Numbered from the stretch's first letter, positions 17,992 to 26,170 are shown. The stretch: DNA of 64,000 bases from Pseudonocardia sp. 73-21 (GCF_001899645.1 NZ_MKVV01000083.1:62001-126000); one strand, 5' to 3'. Notes: generated by a model from the sequence alone, not told the origin. Numbers and translations: made by a program.

Positions 17992-18010
17992 CGAGCATAG
18001 GCTCGCCTAA
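17992..18010. promoter_or_regulatory. IdeR/DmdR-like iron box before bfd
   Basis: The 19-bp site contains TAGGCTCGCCTAA and matches the DmdR/IdeR consensus TTAGGTTAGGCTCACCTAA at 14 of 19 positions. It ends 15 nt before bfd. Confidence 0.55.
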
Positions 18011-18025
18011 ACAAAGGGGTGGCTG

Positions 18026-18223
18026 ATGTACGTGTGCATCTGCGCGGCGGTGACCGACACCGAGGTCCGGTCCTGCATCGCTCGTGGCGCGCGCACCGTC
18101 GAGGAGGTCGGCGACGCGTGCGAGGCGGGCACCGGGTGCGGTTCGTGCCACGACCACATCGACGTCTTCCTCGCCGCGGCCCATGCTCCGTCGGAGCTCT
18201 CCGCGCTACCCCTGTCGGCCTAA
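18026..18223 (+). CDS. bfd: bacterioferritin-associated ferredoxin
   Basis: A 65-residue BFD-type [2Fe-2S] protein with Cys4, Cys6, Cys38 and Cys41 (VCICAAV; GTGCGSCHDH). In characterised systems Bfd donates electrons to bacterioferritin to release stored iron. The start follows AAAGGGGTGG. An iron box precedes it and a weaker one overlaps its stop, just ahead of bfr, so the pair probably responds to iron together. Confidence 0.93.
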   Translation: MYVCICAAVTDTEVRSCIARGARTVEEVGDACEAGTGCGSCHDHIDVFLAAAHAPSELSALPLSA

Positions 18224-18239
18224 GGTTTGCCTGGCCATC
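18221..18239. promoter_or_regulatory. weak IdeR-like box before bfr
   Basis: TAAGGTTTGCCTGGCCATC matches the iron-box consensus at about 11 of 19 positions and starts at the bfd stop codon, 83 nt before bfr. Confidence 0.35.
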
Positions 18240-18321
18240 CGGCAGTCGATCCTGAGTCGATCACGATCGTGGGACGGCGCTACCGTCGCCTCCTCAAGAA
18301 GTCGACGAAAAGGACGAAACC

Positions 18322-18807
18322 GTGCGCGGCGACCCCGAGATCATCGCTCTGCTCAACGACCAGCTGACGAGCGAGCTGACGGCCATCAACCAGTACTTCC
18401 TGCACGCCAAGATGCAGGCGAACTGGGGCCTGACGAAGCTGGCGGCCTACACGCGCGACGAGTCGATCGACGAGATGAAGCACGCGGAGAAGATCACCGA
18501 CCGCATCCTGTTCCTCGAGGGCCTGCCGAACTACCAGAAGCTCGGCACCCTGAAGATCGGCCAGACGGTCAAGGAGCAGCTCGAGGCGGACCTGTCGATC
18601 GAGCTCGCGGTGGTCGAGCGCCTGCGTCCCGGCGTCATCATGTGCCGCGGCAAGGGCGACCACACGTCGGCCAACCTCCTCGAGGAGATCCTCGCCGACG
18701 AGGAGCACCACATCGACTACATCGAGACCAACCTGGAGCTCATCCAGAAGCTCGGTGAGCCGCTCTACCTCGCCCAGCTGGTGGACCAGCCGCCCGTCCC
18801 GGGCTGA
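18322..18807 (+). CDS. bfr: bacterioferritin
   Basis: A 161-residue ferritin-like protein. Ferroxidase residues Glu18, Glu51, His54, Glu94, Glu127 and His130 are all present (ELTAINQYF, DEMKHAEKI, ADEEHHIDY), and Met52, the heme ligand that defines bacterioferritin, is conserved. It oxidises and stores iron in a 24-subunit shell. The GTG start follows AAAGGA at good spacing. It stands directly downstream of bfd, its electron-transfer partner. Confidence 0.96.
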   Translation: MRGDPEIIALLNDQLTSELTAINQYFLHAKMQANWGLTKLAAYTRDESIDEMKHAEKITDRILFLEGLPNYQKLGTLKIGQTVKEQLEADLSIELAVVERLRPGVIMCRGKGDHTSANLLEEILADEEHHIDYIETNLELIQKLGEPLYLAQLVDQPPVPG

Positions 18808-18867
18808 GCCGCGCTGTCATAACGGGCGGCGGGACCGCCTCATCCTGCGCGAGCGGGGGTTCGAAGA

Positions 18868-18873
18868 TACGTT
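18868..18873 (+). promoter_or_regulatory. -10 element, leaderless start of DUF3072 gene
   Basis: TACGTT ends 6 nt before ATG 18880. Confidence 0.55.
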
Positions 18874-18879
18874 CGAGCC

Positions 18880-19086
18880 ATGACTGATGCCGGTAGCACC
18901 GCGAGCAACCCCGAGAAGGACCCCGACGACTGGACCACCGGTGACGAGCCGATGACCGGTCCGCAGAAGTCGTACCTGGAGACGCTGGCCCAGCAGGCCG
19001 GTGAACAGGCGCCCACGGGCGAGCTCTCGAAGGCCGACGCGTCGAAGCTGATCGACGAGCTGCAGGAGAAGGCCGGCCGCGGCTGA
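18880..19086 (+). CDS. DUF3072 small protein
   Basis: A 68-residue soluble protein with the family core MTGPQKSYLETLAQQAGEQ and a helical, charged C-terminus (SKADASKLIDELQEKAG). The domain is widespread in actinobacteria and its function is unknown. It is acidic at the N-terminus and has no membrane segment. It is a single-gene unit with a leaderless promoter and a strong terminator. Confidence 0.82.
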   Translation: MTDAGSTASNPEKDPDDWTTGDEPMTGPQKSYLETLAQQAGEQAPTGELSKADASKLIDELQEKAGRG

Positions 19087-19092
19087 GCCGCC

Positions 19093-19121
19093 GGGAGCAC
19101 CCTGTCCGGCAGGGTGCTCCC
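19093..19121 (+). terminator. terminator after DUF3072 gene
   Basis: A perfect 12-bp stem (GGGAGCACCCTG / CAGGGTGCTCCC) with a 5-nt loop, beginning 7 nt after the stop. Confidence 0.8.
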
Positions 19122-19152
19122 GCCCCTCCTCCTGTGGATCCGATAATCGTAG

Positions 19153-20169
19153 TTATGACAGAACGAACGGCACCTTCTCGACCGAGAGGGCCTGTGGGCC
19201 CGTCGGGTTGACGGTCACCCGCAGGTAGTCGTTCACGCCGGTCGACCCGTCGACGGTGATCCGGCTCAGGTTGGCGGCCGGCGTGCCGACCCCGTAGAAC
19301 GTCAGCCACTTCGAGCCCGGCGCGAGCGGGGCGTCGGCGTTGTAGATGTGGCTGTCGCCGTTGAACAGGTACACCGGGCCGCGGTACGCGGCCGCCTGGG
19401 CGGCGATCTCCCGCACGAGCGGCTGGAACGCCGAGTAGTCGGCGAACTGCGGGTCCGGGACGGTCGGGTCGAACATGTCGGCCTGCGTGAGCAGCACGAC
19501 CGCGCGGCTCTTCTTGTCCTTCCGGGCCTCGCGGAAGGTGTCGTCGATGAGTGTCAACGTGGCCGCGGTCCGCCTCTGCACCTCGGCCTGCTGCTCGGGC
19601 GTGGGTGCCGTGTTGCCGGTCCAGGGCAGCAGGCTGTTGTTGCTGCCGACGATGTGCAGAGCGGCGAACTGGACACCCGCCCGTTCGTAGGACACGTTCT
19701 CCGGGAAGCCGTCGCGGGCCTGCGAGTCGACCTCGACCGGGTGCTCCCCCAGCGTGTGCCCCGGCTTCGGGAAGAACACCGTGCGCACTGCGTCGAGGCG
19801 CTCCAGCGGGTTGTAACCGCCGTTGTTGGGCCGGTGGCAGTCGGTCCACTCGTTGTCGCCGGGGGTGTAGACGAGCGGGTCGGCGAAGCGGTCGAACTGC
19901 GTCCGGATCATCGCGAAGTAGGCGTCGCTGCACACCGACGAGCCGCTCTTGATGTCGCCGAGGTGATCGACCAGCTGTACCGAGGGATCGGCGTTGATCT
20001 GGTCGACGACCTTCGGGAAGGCCGCGATCTGCGCGTCGCCGTACGGGATGTCGCCGATCACCGCGAACGTGAACGGCTTCTCCTTCGCCTCGGCCGTCCC
20101 CGGGCCGGCTCCGAGCGCGAGCACCGCGCACATCGCCGCACCGCAGGCCGTCTTCTGCCACCGCTTCAT
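19153..20169 (-). CDS. secreted metallophosphoesterase (calcineurin-like)
   Basis: A 338-residue protein with a signal peptide (WQKTACGAAMCAVLALGAG, cleavage near AEA). Calcineurin-like metal motifs are AVIGDIPYGD, DHLGDIKSG, TPGDNEW and FNGDSHIY; the usual GNHE is replaced by GDNE, as in a subgroup of secreted phosphoesterases. The substrate is unknown. ATG 20169 is preferred because GGAAGG lies 8 nt upstream; GTG 20178 overlaps that site. Its last codons resemble half of the 56-bp repeat, which may be chance. Confidence 0.82.
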   Translation of the reverse strand: MKRWQKTACGAAMCAVLALGAGPGTAEAKEKPFTFAVIGDIPYGDAQIAAFPKVVDQINADPSVQLVDHLGDIKSGSSVCSDAYFAMIRTQFDRFADPLVYTPGDNEWTDCHRPNNGGYNPLERLDAVRTVFFPKPGHTLGEHPVEVDSQARDGFPENVSYERAGVQFAALHIVGSNNSLLPWTGNTAPTPEQQAEVQRRTAATLTLIDDTFREARKDKKSRAVVLLTQADMFDPTVPDPQFADYSAFQPLVREIAAQAAAYRGPVYLFNGDSHIYNADAPLAPGSKWLTFYGVGTPAANLSRITVDGSTGVNDYLRVTVNPTGPQALSVEKVPFVLS

Positions 20170-20246
20170 CAGTGCCACCTTCCGTCCACTCGATCAGGCG
20201 ACCCTAGGCAGCGTCGCTGAACGGAAGGTGTCCGTGAGCGGTCGGT

Positions 20247-20645
20247 TCAGCCGAGGTCGGCCAGCGCCGCGGCGACGTCGGCGTGCAGCGGGAGGATCTG
20301 CTGCAGGTTCATCGTCTCCCAGGGACGGATCACCGCGCGGTTGTCGGGCGCCGAGACCAGGCGTACCGGAACCGGTGACTCGTCGGGCCGCCGCGACGCG
20401 GGGGCCCGGGTGGCGAGCTCGGCCAATGTGCCCAACCCGGACGAGCCGAGGAAGCTGACGCCGGTCAGGTCGATCACCACCCCGCCGAGGCCGGGCTCAG
20501 TGAGGACGTCGTCGACCGACGTCATCAGGTCGCGGGCGGTATGGAGGTCCAACTCCCCCGAGACGGTGACGACGGCCACCGCACCGACGCGCGAAGTGGT
20601 CACGATCATCAGTCGGTCAGCGGACGCGGAATCGCCGGCACTCAT
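20247..20645 (-). CDS. STAS-domain anti-sigma factor antagonist
   Basis: A 132-residue single STAS domain. GELDLHTARDL and the phospho-site region VSFLGSSGLGTL, with the conserved Ser, place it with SpoIIAA/RsbV-type antagonists. These bind an anti-sigma kinase when unphosphorylated and free a sigma factor. No partner kinase or sigma factor is adjacent. A TACCGT -10 lies 7 nt before ATG 20645, deciding that start over GTG 20654. Confidence 0.85.
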   Translation of the reverse strand: MSAGDSASADRLMIVTTSRVGAVAVVTVSGELDLHTARDLMTSVDDVLTEPGLGGVVIDLTGVSFLGSSGLGTLAELATRAPASRRPDESPVPVRLVSAPDNRAVIRPWETMNLQQILPLHADVAAALADLG

Positions 20646-20652
20646 CTCTCGC

Positions 20653-20658
20653 ACGGTA
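20653..20658 (-). promoter_or_regulatory. -10 element, leaderless start of STAS gene
   Basis: TACCGT (minus strand) ends 7 nt before ATG 20645. Confidence 0.55.
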
Positions 20659-20766
20659 GTCGGCCGGGCCGGCGAGCCCCATCCGGCCGTGCGATCGTCG
20701 ACCGGTGTGCCACCTGGTGCCGCTCACCGGGAGCTCTCCGCCACGTACGGAGTAAACATGGGATGT

Positions 20767-20772
20767 TAGGTT
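20767..20772 (+). promoter_or_regulatory. -10 element of the gntR-cynX operon
   Basis: TAGGTT ends 6 nt before GTG 20779. A small inverted repeat ACAT-GGG-ATGT lies just upstream (20756-20766) and could be an operator. Confidence 0.5.
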
Positions 20773-20778
20773 GTCTGC

Positions 20779-21450
20779 GTGGAGTTGACGACGGTGCAGT
20801 CGGGGCGGGTGTGCGACGAGGTGATGGCCCAGCTGGAGCGGCTCATCGCCGGGGGCCGGTGGCCGGTGGGGACGAAGATCCCGCCGGAGCCCGAGCTCGT
20901 CGCGGCGCTCGGTGTGGGTCGCAACACCGTGCGCGAGGCCGTGCGGGCCCTGGAGCACGCCGGGATGCTGGAGCCGCGGCGCGGGGACGGCACCTACGTC
21001 CGTGCCACGAGCGATCTCGGGGCCGCGTTCCTGCGCCGCGTCCGCCGTTCCACGGTGCTCGACGTCCTGGACGTGCGCACCAGCCTGGAACGCGACGCCG
21101 CCGCGGCGGCCGCCGAGCGCCGCACCGACGCCGACGTGACGGCCATCCGGGCCGCGCTCGCCGACCGCAACGGGGCCGGCCGCGACCGGGCAACGTTCGT
21201 CGCCGCCGACATCGCGTTCCACCGAGCCGTGATCGCGGCGACCGGCAACCCGGTGCTGGTGGACCTCTACGCGGGGCTCACCGAGGCCGTGCAGCGCAGC
21301 GTCGCGCAGGTCGACGAGCTCGATGACGACCCGGACGGCTTCCCCGGCCACGAGGAGCTGGCCGACGCCATCGAGGCCCGCGACCCGGTGGCCGCCCGCG
21401 CCGCCGCCGACTCGTACCTGGCCGCGGCCCGCGCGGTGCTGAACCGGTGA
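20779..21450 (+). CDS. GntR/FadR family regulator
   Basis: A 223-residue regulator: N-terminal winged helix (IPPEPELVAALGVGRNTVREAVRALEHAG) and C-terminal FCD ligand domain with its metal-site histidine (ADIAFHRAVIAATGNP). Its TGA overlaps the GTG of the MFS gene, so it very probably controls that transporter and itself. The ligand is unknown. The mRNA appears leaderless. Confidence 0.88.
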   Translation: MELTTVQSGRVCDEVMAQLERLIAGGRWPVGTKIPPEPELVAALGVGRNTVREAVRALEHAGMLEPRRGDGTYVRATSDLGAAFLRRVRRSTVLDVLDVRTSLERDAAAAAAERRTDADVTAIRAALADRNGAGRDRATFVAADIAFHRAVIAATGNPVLVDLYAGLTEAVQRSVAQVDELDDDPDGFPGHEELADAIEARDPVAARAAADSYLAAARAVLNR

Positions 21451-22631
21451 CCGCGACACTCACTCCCCCGACCACGCGGGTCCCCACCTGGTGGATCGGG
21501 GTCGGCGTCGTCCTCGTCGCAGCCAACCTGCGGCCCGCCGTGGTCGGTGTGTCGCCGCTGCTGGCCGAGATCCGCGCGACGGGTGGGCTCTCCGGCACCG
21601 CCGCCGGCGTGCTCACCGCGTTGCCGGTGCTGTGCTTCGGGCTGCTCGCCCCGTTCGCGCCGCGACTGGCGCGGCGCACCGGGATCGAGCGGGCCCTGCT
21701 CATCGCGCTCGTGCTGCTCATCATCGGGTTCGGGGTGCGGTCGCTCGACTCCGTGGTGGCGCTGTTCTCCGGGACGGTGCTGGTCGGCGCCGCGATCGCC
21801 ACGGGCAACGTGCTGCTCCCGGCGCTGATCAAGCGCGACTTCGCCCACCGCACCGGCCTGATGATGGGCCTGTTCTCGATGTCGATCTCCGCCGGTGGGG
21901 CGCTCGCGGCGGGCATCACGGTGCCGGTGGAGCGGGCCGCGGGGCTGGACTGGCGGGCCGCGCTGGGCCTGTGGGGGCTCTTCGCCCTGCTGGCCCTGGT
22001 GTGCTGGCTCCCCCAGGTCCGCGGAGGCGGCACGACCGTCATGGGCACGGCCCGCGTCGCCGGGCTCACCCGCAGCCCGCTCGCGTGGCAGGTCACGGCG
22101 TTCATGGGGCTGCAGTCGCTCGGGTACTACGCGGCGGCGTCCTGGCTGCCCGCGGTGTTCGTGGAGCGCGGCTTCGACGCCTCCGCCGCCGGTTTGCTGC
22201 TGTCGCTCTCGAGCGTCACGGGCATCGTCGGGGGCCTGGTCACGCCGGTGCTCGCGGCGCGCTTACCCCGCCAGCGGCTGCTCGCCGCCGGGCTCACCGC
22301 GACCGCGGCGCTCGGCCTGCTCGGCGTGCTCACCCTGCCCGGTGCCGAGGTCGTCTCGATGGCGGTGCTGGGGCTGGGCCAGGGCGCCGCGCTCGGGCTG
22401 GCGCTGACGTTCATGGCGCTGCGCGCTCCCGACGCCGCCCACGCCTCGCAGCTCTCGGGCATGGCGCAGAGCGTGGGGTACACGGTGGCCGCGGCCGGGC
22501 CGTTCGCGGTGGGGGCGCTGCACGATCTCACCGGCACCTGGACCGTGCCGCTGGTGGTGCTGGTGGTGCTGTTCGTGCCGCAGGCGGTCGTGGGTGTGTT
22601 CGCGGGAAGGAACCGGCTCGTCGGGCGATGA
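21447..22631 (+). CDS. MFS transporter, CynX/NimT family
   Basis: A 394-residue, 12-helix transporter with the CynX/NimT N-terminus (VAANLRPAVVGVSPLLAEI) and the loop APFAPRLARRTGIERALL. Characterised members carry cyanate or nitroimidazole compounds; most substrates are unknown. It is coupled to the GntR gene by a GTGA overlap. No cyanase gene is nearby, so cyanate transport should not be assumed. Confidence 0.87.
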   Translation: MTATLTPPTTRVPTWWIGVGVVLVAANLRPAVVGVSPLLAEIRATGGLSGTAAGVLTALPVLCFGLLAPFAPRLARRTGIERALLIALVLLIIGFGVRSLDSVVALFSGTVLVGAAIATGNVLLPALIKRDFAHRTGLMMGLFSMSISAGGALAAGITVPVERAAGLDWRAALGLWGLFALLALVCWLPQVRGGGTTVMGTARVAGLTRSPLAWQVTAFMGLQSLGYYAAASWLPAVFVERGFDASAAGLLLSLSSVTGIVGGLVTPVLAARLPRQRLLAAGLTATAALGLLGVLTLPGAEVVSMAVLGLGQGAALGLALTFMALRAPDAAHASQLSGMAQSVGYTVAAAGPFAVGALHDLTGTWTVPLVVLVVLFVPQAVVGVFAGRNRLVGR

Positions 22632-22736
22632 CTCAGGGGGTGGGCGTCGGCCCGTCGGTGCGCGAGGTGCTCGCCCACCTCGTCCGCGACGACCTCGGCG
22701 GGGAGGGCGGGGCGACGTCGTCGGGGGCGCGGCCGG

Positions 22737-23309
22737 TCATGAGGCGATCAGCTTGTGCAGCAGGGCGCGCAGCGGCGCGTCGTCGCCCGTGTGGGAGGCC
22801 CGGGACGCAGCGACGTTCTCCTGGGGGTCCATCGCCGACCAGCGCACCGGGTGGCCGGCGTCGCGGGCGAGCTGGGCGAGGAAGGCGCGCTGGGTGCGCC
22901 CGTTGCCCTCCCGGAAGGGGTGGAGGGCGTTGAGGTCCGACAGCAGTTCCGTGAGTGCGTCGACGAACGCGTCACGGTCGAGGCCGGTCAGGTACGCGCT
23001 ACGGGCGAGCCAGGCGAACAGCTCCTCGGCGTCGCCGGCGAGGTGCTCGGGCCGGCAGAACGCCGTACCTCGGCCGATCGCCACCGTGCGCAGCTCGCCG
23101 GCCCAGTCGTACACGTCGCCGAAGATGCGGCGGTGGAACGCCTGCAGGTGCGCGAGATCGTAGGCACCGGGCAGTGGCACCCGGTTCAGGTCGTAGATCC
23201 GTGACGCCGTGAGCGTGGCCTCGACCTGGCGCAGCTCGTCGGGATCGGTGATGCCGAGGCGGTTGCGCAGGACGCCGGACCCGAGGTCGAGACAGGGATC
23301 CCAGCTCAC
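22737..23309 (-). CDS. Fic toxin (class I type)
   Basis: A 190-residue Fic-domain protein with the full active motif HPFREGNGRTQR and the flap region before it. Fic proteins transfer AMP from ATP to target proteins. No internal inhibitory SxxxE(G/N) helix is seen, while the upstream antitoxin carries one, which is the class I arrangement. Its GTG overlaps the antitoxin TGA (GTGA). Class I Fic toxins studied so far modify gyrase and topoisomerase IV; the target here is not known. Confidence 0.9.
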   Translation of the reverse strand: MSWDPCLDLGSGVLRNRLGITDPDELRQVEATLTASRIYDLNRVPLPGAYDLAHLQAFHRRIFGDVYDWAGELRTVAIGRGTAFCRPEHLAGDAEELFAWLARSAYLTGLDRDAFVDALTELLSDLNALHPFREGNGRTQRAFLAQLARDAGHPVRWSAMDPQENVAASRASHTGDDAPLRALLHKLIAS

Positions 23310-23629
23310 CGGTCGTAACGGGCCAGCACGCGGGCGCGCAGCTCATCGGTGCCGATCTCGCCGGCACCGAGCGCGGTGAACATCTCCAGGTCGTCGGCGC
23401 TGGGTTCGAGGCCCTCGACCCGCACCGACGCGAGCGCCTCCGTGACCGCCTCGCGGCGCTCCGACATCTCGACGAGGTGCTGGTAGTGCGACACCGACAT
23501 GACGACGGCCTCGGGCTTGCGGTGCGCACCCACGAACACCGGCTCGCCCCCCTCCCCCTGCACGCGTCTGAACGTGGCGGCGAGACCGGAGCGGAACTCC
23601 CGGAACGACAGCACCTCGGGTGGCTTCAC
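23306..23629 (-). CDS. Fic antitoxin: Phd/YefM-like plus VbhA-like domains
   Basis: A 107-residue protein from GTG 23629. The N-terminal half (VLSFREFRSGLAATFRRV; PEAVVMSVSHYQHL) resembles Phd/YefM DNA-binding antitoxins. The C-terminal half (EALASVRVEGLEPSADD then GEIGTDELRARVL) resembles VbhA and contains the Fic-inhibiting motif SxxxEG (SVRVEG). It should therefore both repress the operon and block ATP binding by the Fic toxin. The start is set by a TACGCT -10 element 7 nt upstream; the frame extends to 23668 but those codons are the promoter. Confidence 0.85.
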   Translation of the reverse strand: MKPPEVLSFREFRSGLAATFRRVQGEGGEPVFVGAHRKPEAVVMSVSHYQHLVEMSERREAVTEALASVRVEGLEPSADDLEMFTALGAGEIGTDELRARVLARYDR

Positions 23630-23636
23630 GCGGGCG

Positions 23637-23642
23637 AGCGTA
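23637..23642 (-). promoter_or_regulatory. -10 element of the Fic toxin-antitoxin operon
   Basis: TACGCT (minus strand) ends 7 nt before GTG 23629; the mRNA would be leaderless. Confidence 0.6.
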
Positions 23643-23646
23643 CCCG

Positions 23647-23660
23647 AATGCGTACGCATT
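23647..23660. promoter_or_regulatory. palindromic operator of the Fic operon
   Basis: AATGCGTACGCATT is a perfect 14-bp palindrome ending 4 bp upstream of the -10 element, where a repressor would block RNA polymerase. The Phd-like half of the antitoxin is the expected binder. Confidence 0.6.
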
Positions 23661-23687
23661 TGCGTCACACCGGGCGCTCATCACCGG

Positions 23688-24716
23688 TCAGGAGGTGCTC
23701 GATCCCGCCCAGAGGTTGATCCCGCCCTCCACCGCGTGCTTGTCGATCGCGGCGAGCTCGTCGTCGGAGAAGGGCAGGTTGTCCAGCGCGCCGAGGCTGT
23801 CGTCGAGCTGCGCGACGCTGCTGGCGCCGATCAGCACCGAGGTCACGCGCTCGTCGCGCAGGGCCCAGGCCAGCGCCATCTGCGCCAGCGACTGCCCGCG
23901 CGCCGACGCCATCTCGTTCAGCGCGCGGACGTGGGCCAGGGTCTGGTCGGTGAGCAGGTCGGGCGAGAGCGACTTGTCCTGCGACGCCCGCGAGCCCTCC
24001 GGCACCCCGTCGAGGTACTTGCTGGTCAGCATGCCCTGGGCCAGCGGGGAGAACGCGATGCAGCCCACGCCCTCCTCCCCCAGCACGTCGAGCAGGTCCT
24101 CCTCGATCCAGCGGTTGAGCATCGAGTAGGAGGGCTGGTGGATCAGCAGCGGCGTGCCGAGGTCCTTCAGGATCGCGACGGCCTCGCGGGTGCGCTCGCC
24201 GCTGTAGGAGGAGATCCCGGCGTAGAGCGCGCGGCCGGAGCGCACCGCGGTGTCGAGCGCGCCCATCGTCTCCTCGAGCGGCGTGGTGGGGTCGAAGCGG
24301 TGGCTGTAGAAGATGTCGACGTAGTCGACGCCCATGCGCGCGAGCGACTGGTCGAGGCTCGACAGCAGGTACTTGCGGCTGCCGCCGCCCTGCCCGTAGG
24401 GGCCCGGCCACATGTCGTAGCCGGCCTTGGTGGAGAGCACGAGCTCGTCGCGGTACGGCCGGAAGTCCTGGGCGAAGATCGAGCCGAAGTTCTGCTCGGC
24501 GCTGCCGTAGGGCGGGCCGTAGTTGTTGGCCAGGTCGAAGTGGGTGACGCCGCGGTCGAACGCCCGGCGCAGGATGGCGCGCTGGGTCTCGATGGGCTTG
24601 TCGTCACCGAAGTTGTGCCACAGGCCGAGCGAGACGGCGGGCAGGTCGAGGCCACTGCGGCCGGTGCGGCGGTAGCGAGCGCTCTCATAGCGCGTGGGAT
24701 CGGCGAGGTACGTCAC
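23688..24716 (-). CDS. aldo/keto reductase, YghZ (AKR14) type
   Basis: A 342-residue NADPH-dependent reductase: HFDLANNYGPPYGSAE with the catalytic Tyr, STKAGYDMWPGPYG, IFYSHRFD and the C-terminal cofactor site VLIGASSVAQL. YghZ-like enzymes reduce methylglyoxal and similar aldehydes. It is divergent from a VOC (glyoxalase-fold) gene, which would fit a joint role with reactive aldehydes, though that is only context. The GTG start lies 8 nt after AGGA. Confidence 0.88.
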   Translation of the reverse strand: MTYLADPTRYESARYRRTGRSGLDLPAVSLGLWHNFGDDKPIETQRAILRRAFDRGVTHFDLANNYGPPYGSAEQNFGSIFAQDFRPYRDELVLSTKAGYDMWPGPYGQGGGSRKYLLSSLDQSLARMGVDYVDIFYSHRFDPTTPLEETMGALDTAVRSGRALYAGISSYSGERTREAVAILKDLGTPLLIHQPSYSMLNRWIEEDLLDVLGEEGVGCIAFSPLAQGMLTSKYLDGVPEGSRASQDKSLSPDLLTDQTLAHVRALNEMASARGQSLAQMALAWALRDERVTSVLIGASSVAQLDDSLGALDNLPFSDDELAAIDKHAVEGGINLWAGSSTS

Positions 24717-24840
24717 GGGTACATCCTGCCTCAGCTCCGGTCGCGCGCCCTGATCCGCAGGCGTGCGGTGCTCGACTCCGCGATCGGCACGAGGCGGCCC
24801 GCGTCGACCCGGCAGGACGACCACCGGAGGATGTAGCCCC

Positions 24841-25281
24841 ATGGCACACGTACGACGTCTCGACCACATCGGCATCACCGTCTCGGACCTCGCCTCGGCC
24901 ACGGCGTTCTTCGTCGGGCTGGGGCTCGAGGTGGAGGGCACCGGATCCGTGAGGGGCGAGTTCGTGGAGACCGTCTGCGCCATCCCGGGCGCGCACTGCG
25001 AGATCGTCATGCTGCGCCCGCCCGACGGAGGGTCCCGGCTCGAGCTCTCGAGCTTCGTCACCCCGGACCACCTGCCCGGATCGCCCGCGGCGATGGCCAA
25101 CGAGCTCGGCCTGCGCAACGTGTCGTTCGAGGTCGGCGACCTCGACGCGGTCATCGGGGAGCTGGCCGCGGCCGGGTACGGGCTCGTCGGCGGCATCGGC
25201 GAGTACGAGAACAGCGTGCGGATGGCCTACGTGCGCGGGCCCGACGGGATCGTCGTGTCCCTGTTCGAGCAGGTCGGCTGA
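24841..25281 (+). CDS. VOC family protein
   Basis: A 146-residue glyoxalase-fold protein with two beta-alpha-beta-beta-beta units: HIGITVSDLASATAFFVGLGL at the front and FEVGDLDAVIGELAAAGYG in the second half, ending DGIVVSLFEQ. His and Glu positions compatible with metal binding are present. The function (glyoxalase-like, epimerase-like or drug-binding) cannot be chosen. ATG 24841 follows GGAGG at longer spacing. Confidence 0.8.
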   Translation: MAHVRRLDHIGITVSDLASATAFFVGLGLEVEGTGSVRGEFVETVCAIPGAHCEIVMLRPPDGGSRLELSSFVTPDHLPGSPAAMANELGLRNVSFEVGDLDAVIGELAAAGYGLVGGIGEYENSVRMAYVRGPDGIVVSLFEQVG

Positions 25282-25339
25282 CCCGGTGACATCCGCCGGG
25301 CCCACGGGCCGCCGGAGCACGTGGACGTGGCCGAGGTCG

Positions 25340-26164
25340 TCACCGTGACCCGGGAGCTGGTCCTCGCCGCGCCGCGGACGGTGGGCACCCGGTGGTCCCG
25401 AGCGCGAACCGGCGCGGGGTGGTGCCGACGAGCCGCGTGAAGTGCCGGTGCAGGTGGGCCTGGTCGTGGAAGCCGACGGCGACGGCCACGTCGGCGATCG
25501 GCTCGCCGTCGAGCAGCCGGCGGCGGGCGGCCTCCACCCGGCGTCCGGTCAGGTAGCGGTGGGGCGGCAGCCCGAACTCCCGGGTGAACGTGCGCACGAG
25601 GTGAGCCGGGTGCGAGTGCAGGACCGCGGCCGCCTCGCGCAGCGCGAGACCCGGCACGAGGTGGGCGTCCAGCAGTTCCCGGAGATCCGCGGCCAGCCGG
25701 TGCGGAACGGGATCGGGCGGCGCACCGCGCAGGTGCAGCCGGATCCGGTCGCCGATCAGGGCCAGCCTGCTCTCGGCCTCCAGCTCGGCGCCGGGCCCGT
25801 CGACGACCCCGTGCAGCTGCGCGACGCGGGAGCGCAGGAGGTCGTCGTCGAGGGCGGGCGTGGCCAGCGCGGCGCCGGTCAGCGACGCGTCGAGCACGTC
25901 GGTGTCGACGTAGAGCACGCGCTTGCGGAAGCCGTCCGCGGTGGCGGCGCGGCCGGTGTGGGCGACGTGGGGCGGGAGCAGCGTGACGGAGCGCTCCAGG
26001 GCGCCGTGCTCGTGGTGGTCGAGGTCGTAGCGGATGACGCCCTCGTCGACCACGAGCAGCGTCCAGGTGTCGTGCGCGTGGGCCGGGTAGGCGTGGTCGG
26101 TGAACCGGGCGTGGAACACCTCGGTGATGCCGGGCACCCCCGGCGACCAGGCCCGCACGGTCAT
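25340..26164 (-). CDS. AraC family regulator
   Basis: A 274-residue regulator with an N-terminal cupin ligand domain (HARFTDHAYPAHAHDTWTLL) and a C-terminal double HTH (LREAAAVLHSHPAHLVRTF; IADVAVAVGFHDQAHLHRHF). It is divergent from the DUF2000 gene with only 49 bp between start codons, so DUF2000 is the likely target. A TACGTT -10 lies 6 nt before ATG 26164. Confidence 0.88.
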   Translation of the reverse strand: MTVRAWSPGVPGITEVFHARFTDHAYPAHAHDTWTLLVVDEGVIRYDLDHHEHGALERSVTLLPPHVAHTGRAATADGFRKRVLYVDTDVLDASLTGAALATPALDDDLLRSRVAQLHGVVDGPGAELEAESRLALIGDRIRLHLRGAPPDPVPHRLAADLRELLDAHLVPGLALREAAAVLHSHPAHLVRTFTREFGLPPHRYLTGRRVEAARRRLLDGEPIADVAVAVGFHDQAHLHRHFTRLVGTTPRRFALGTTGCPPSAARRGPAPGSR

Positions 26165-26170
26165 GCTCCG

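Noticed and set aside
19153-19175. Half copy of the 56-bp palindrome at the end of the phosphoesterase gene
   Set aside because: Only about 17 bases resemble one arm and they encode a normal C-terminus; chance similarity is likely.
22628-22736. Small ORF after the CynX gene (ATGA overlap, PSVREVLAHLVRDD)
   Set aside because: It has no ribosome site, no stop before running into the Fic gene antisense, and no recognised domain.
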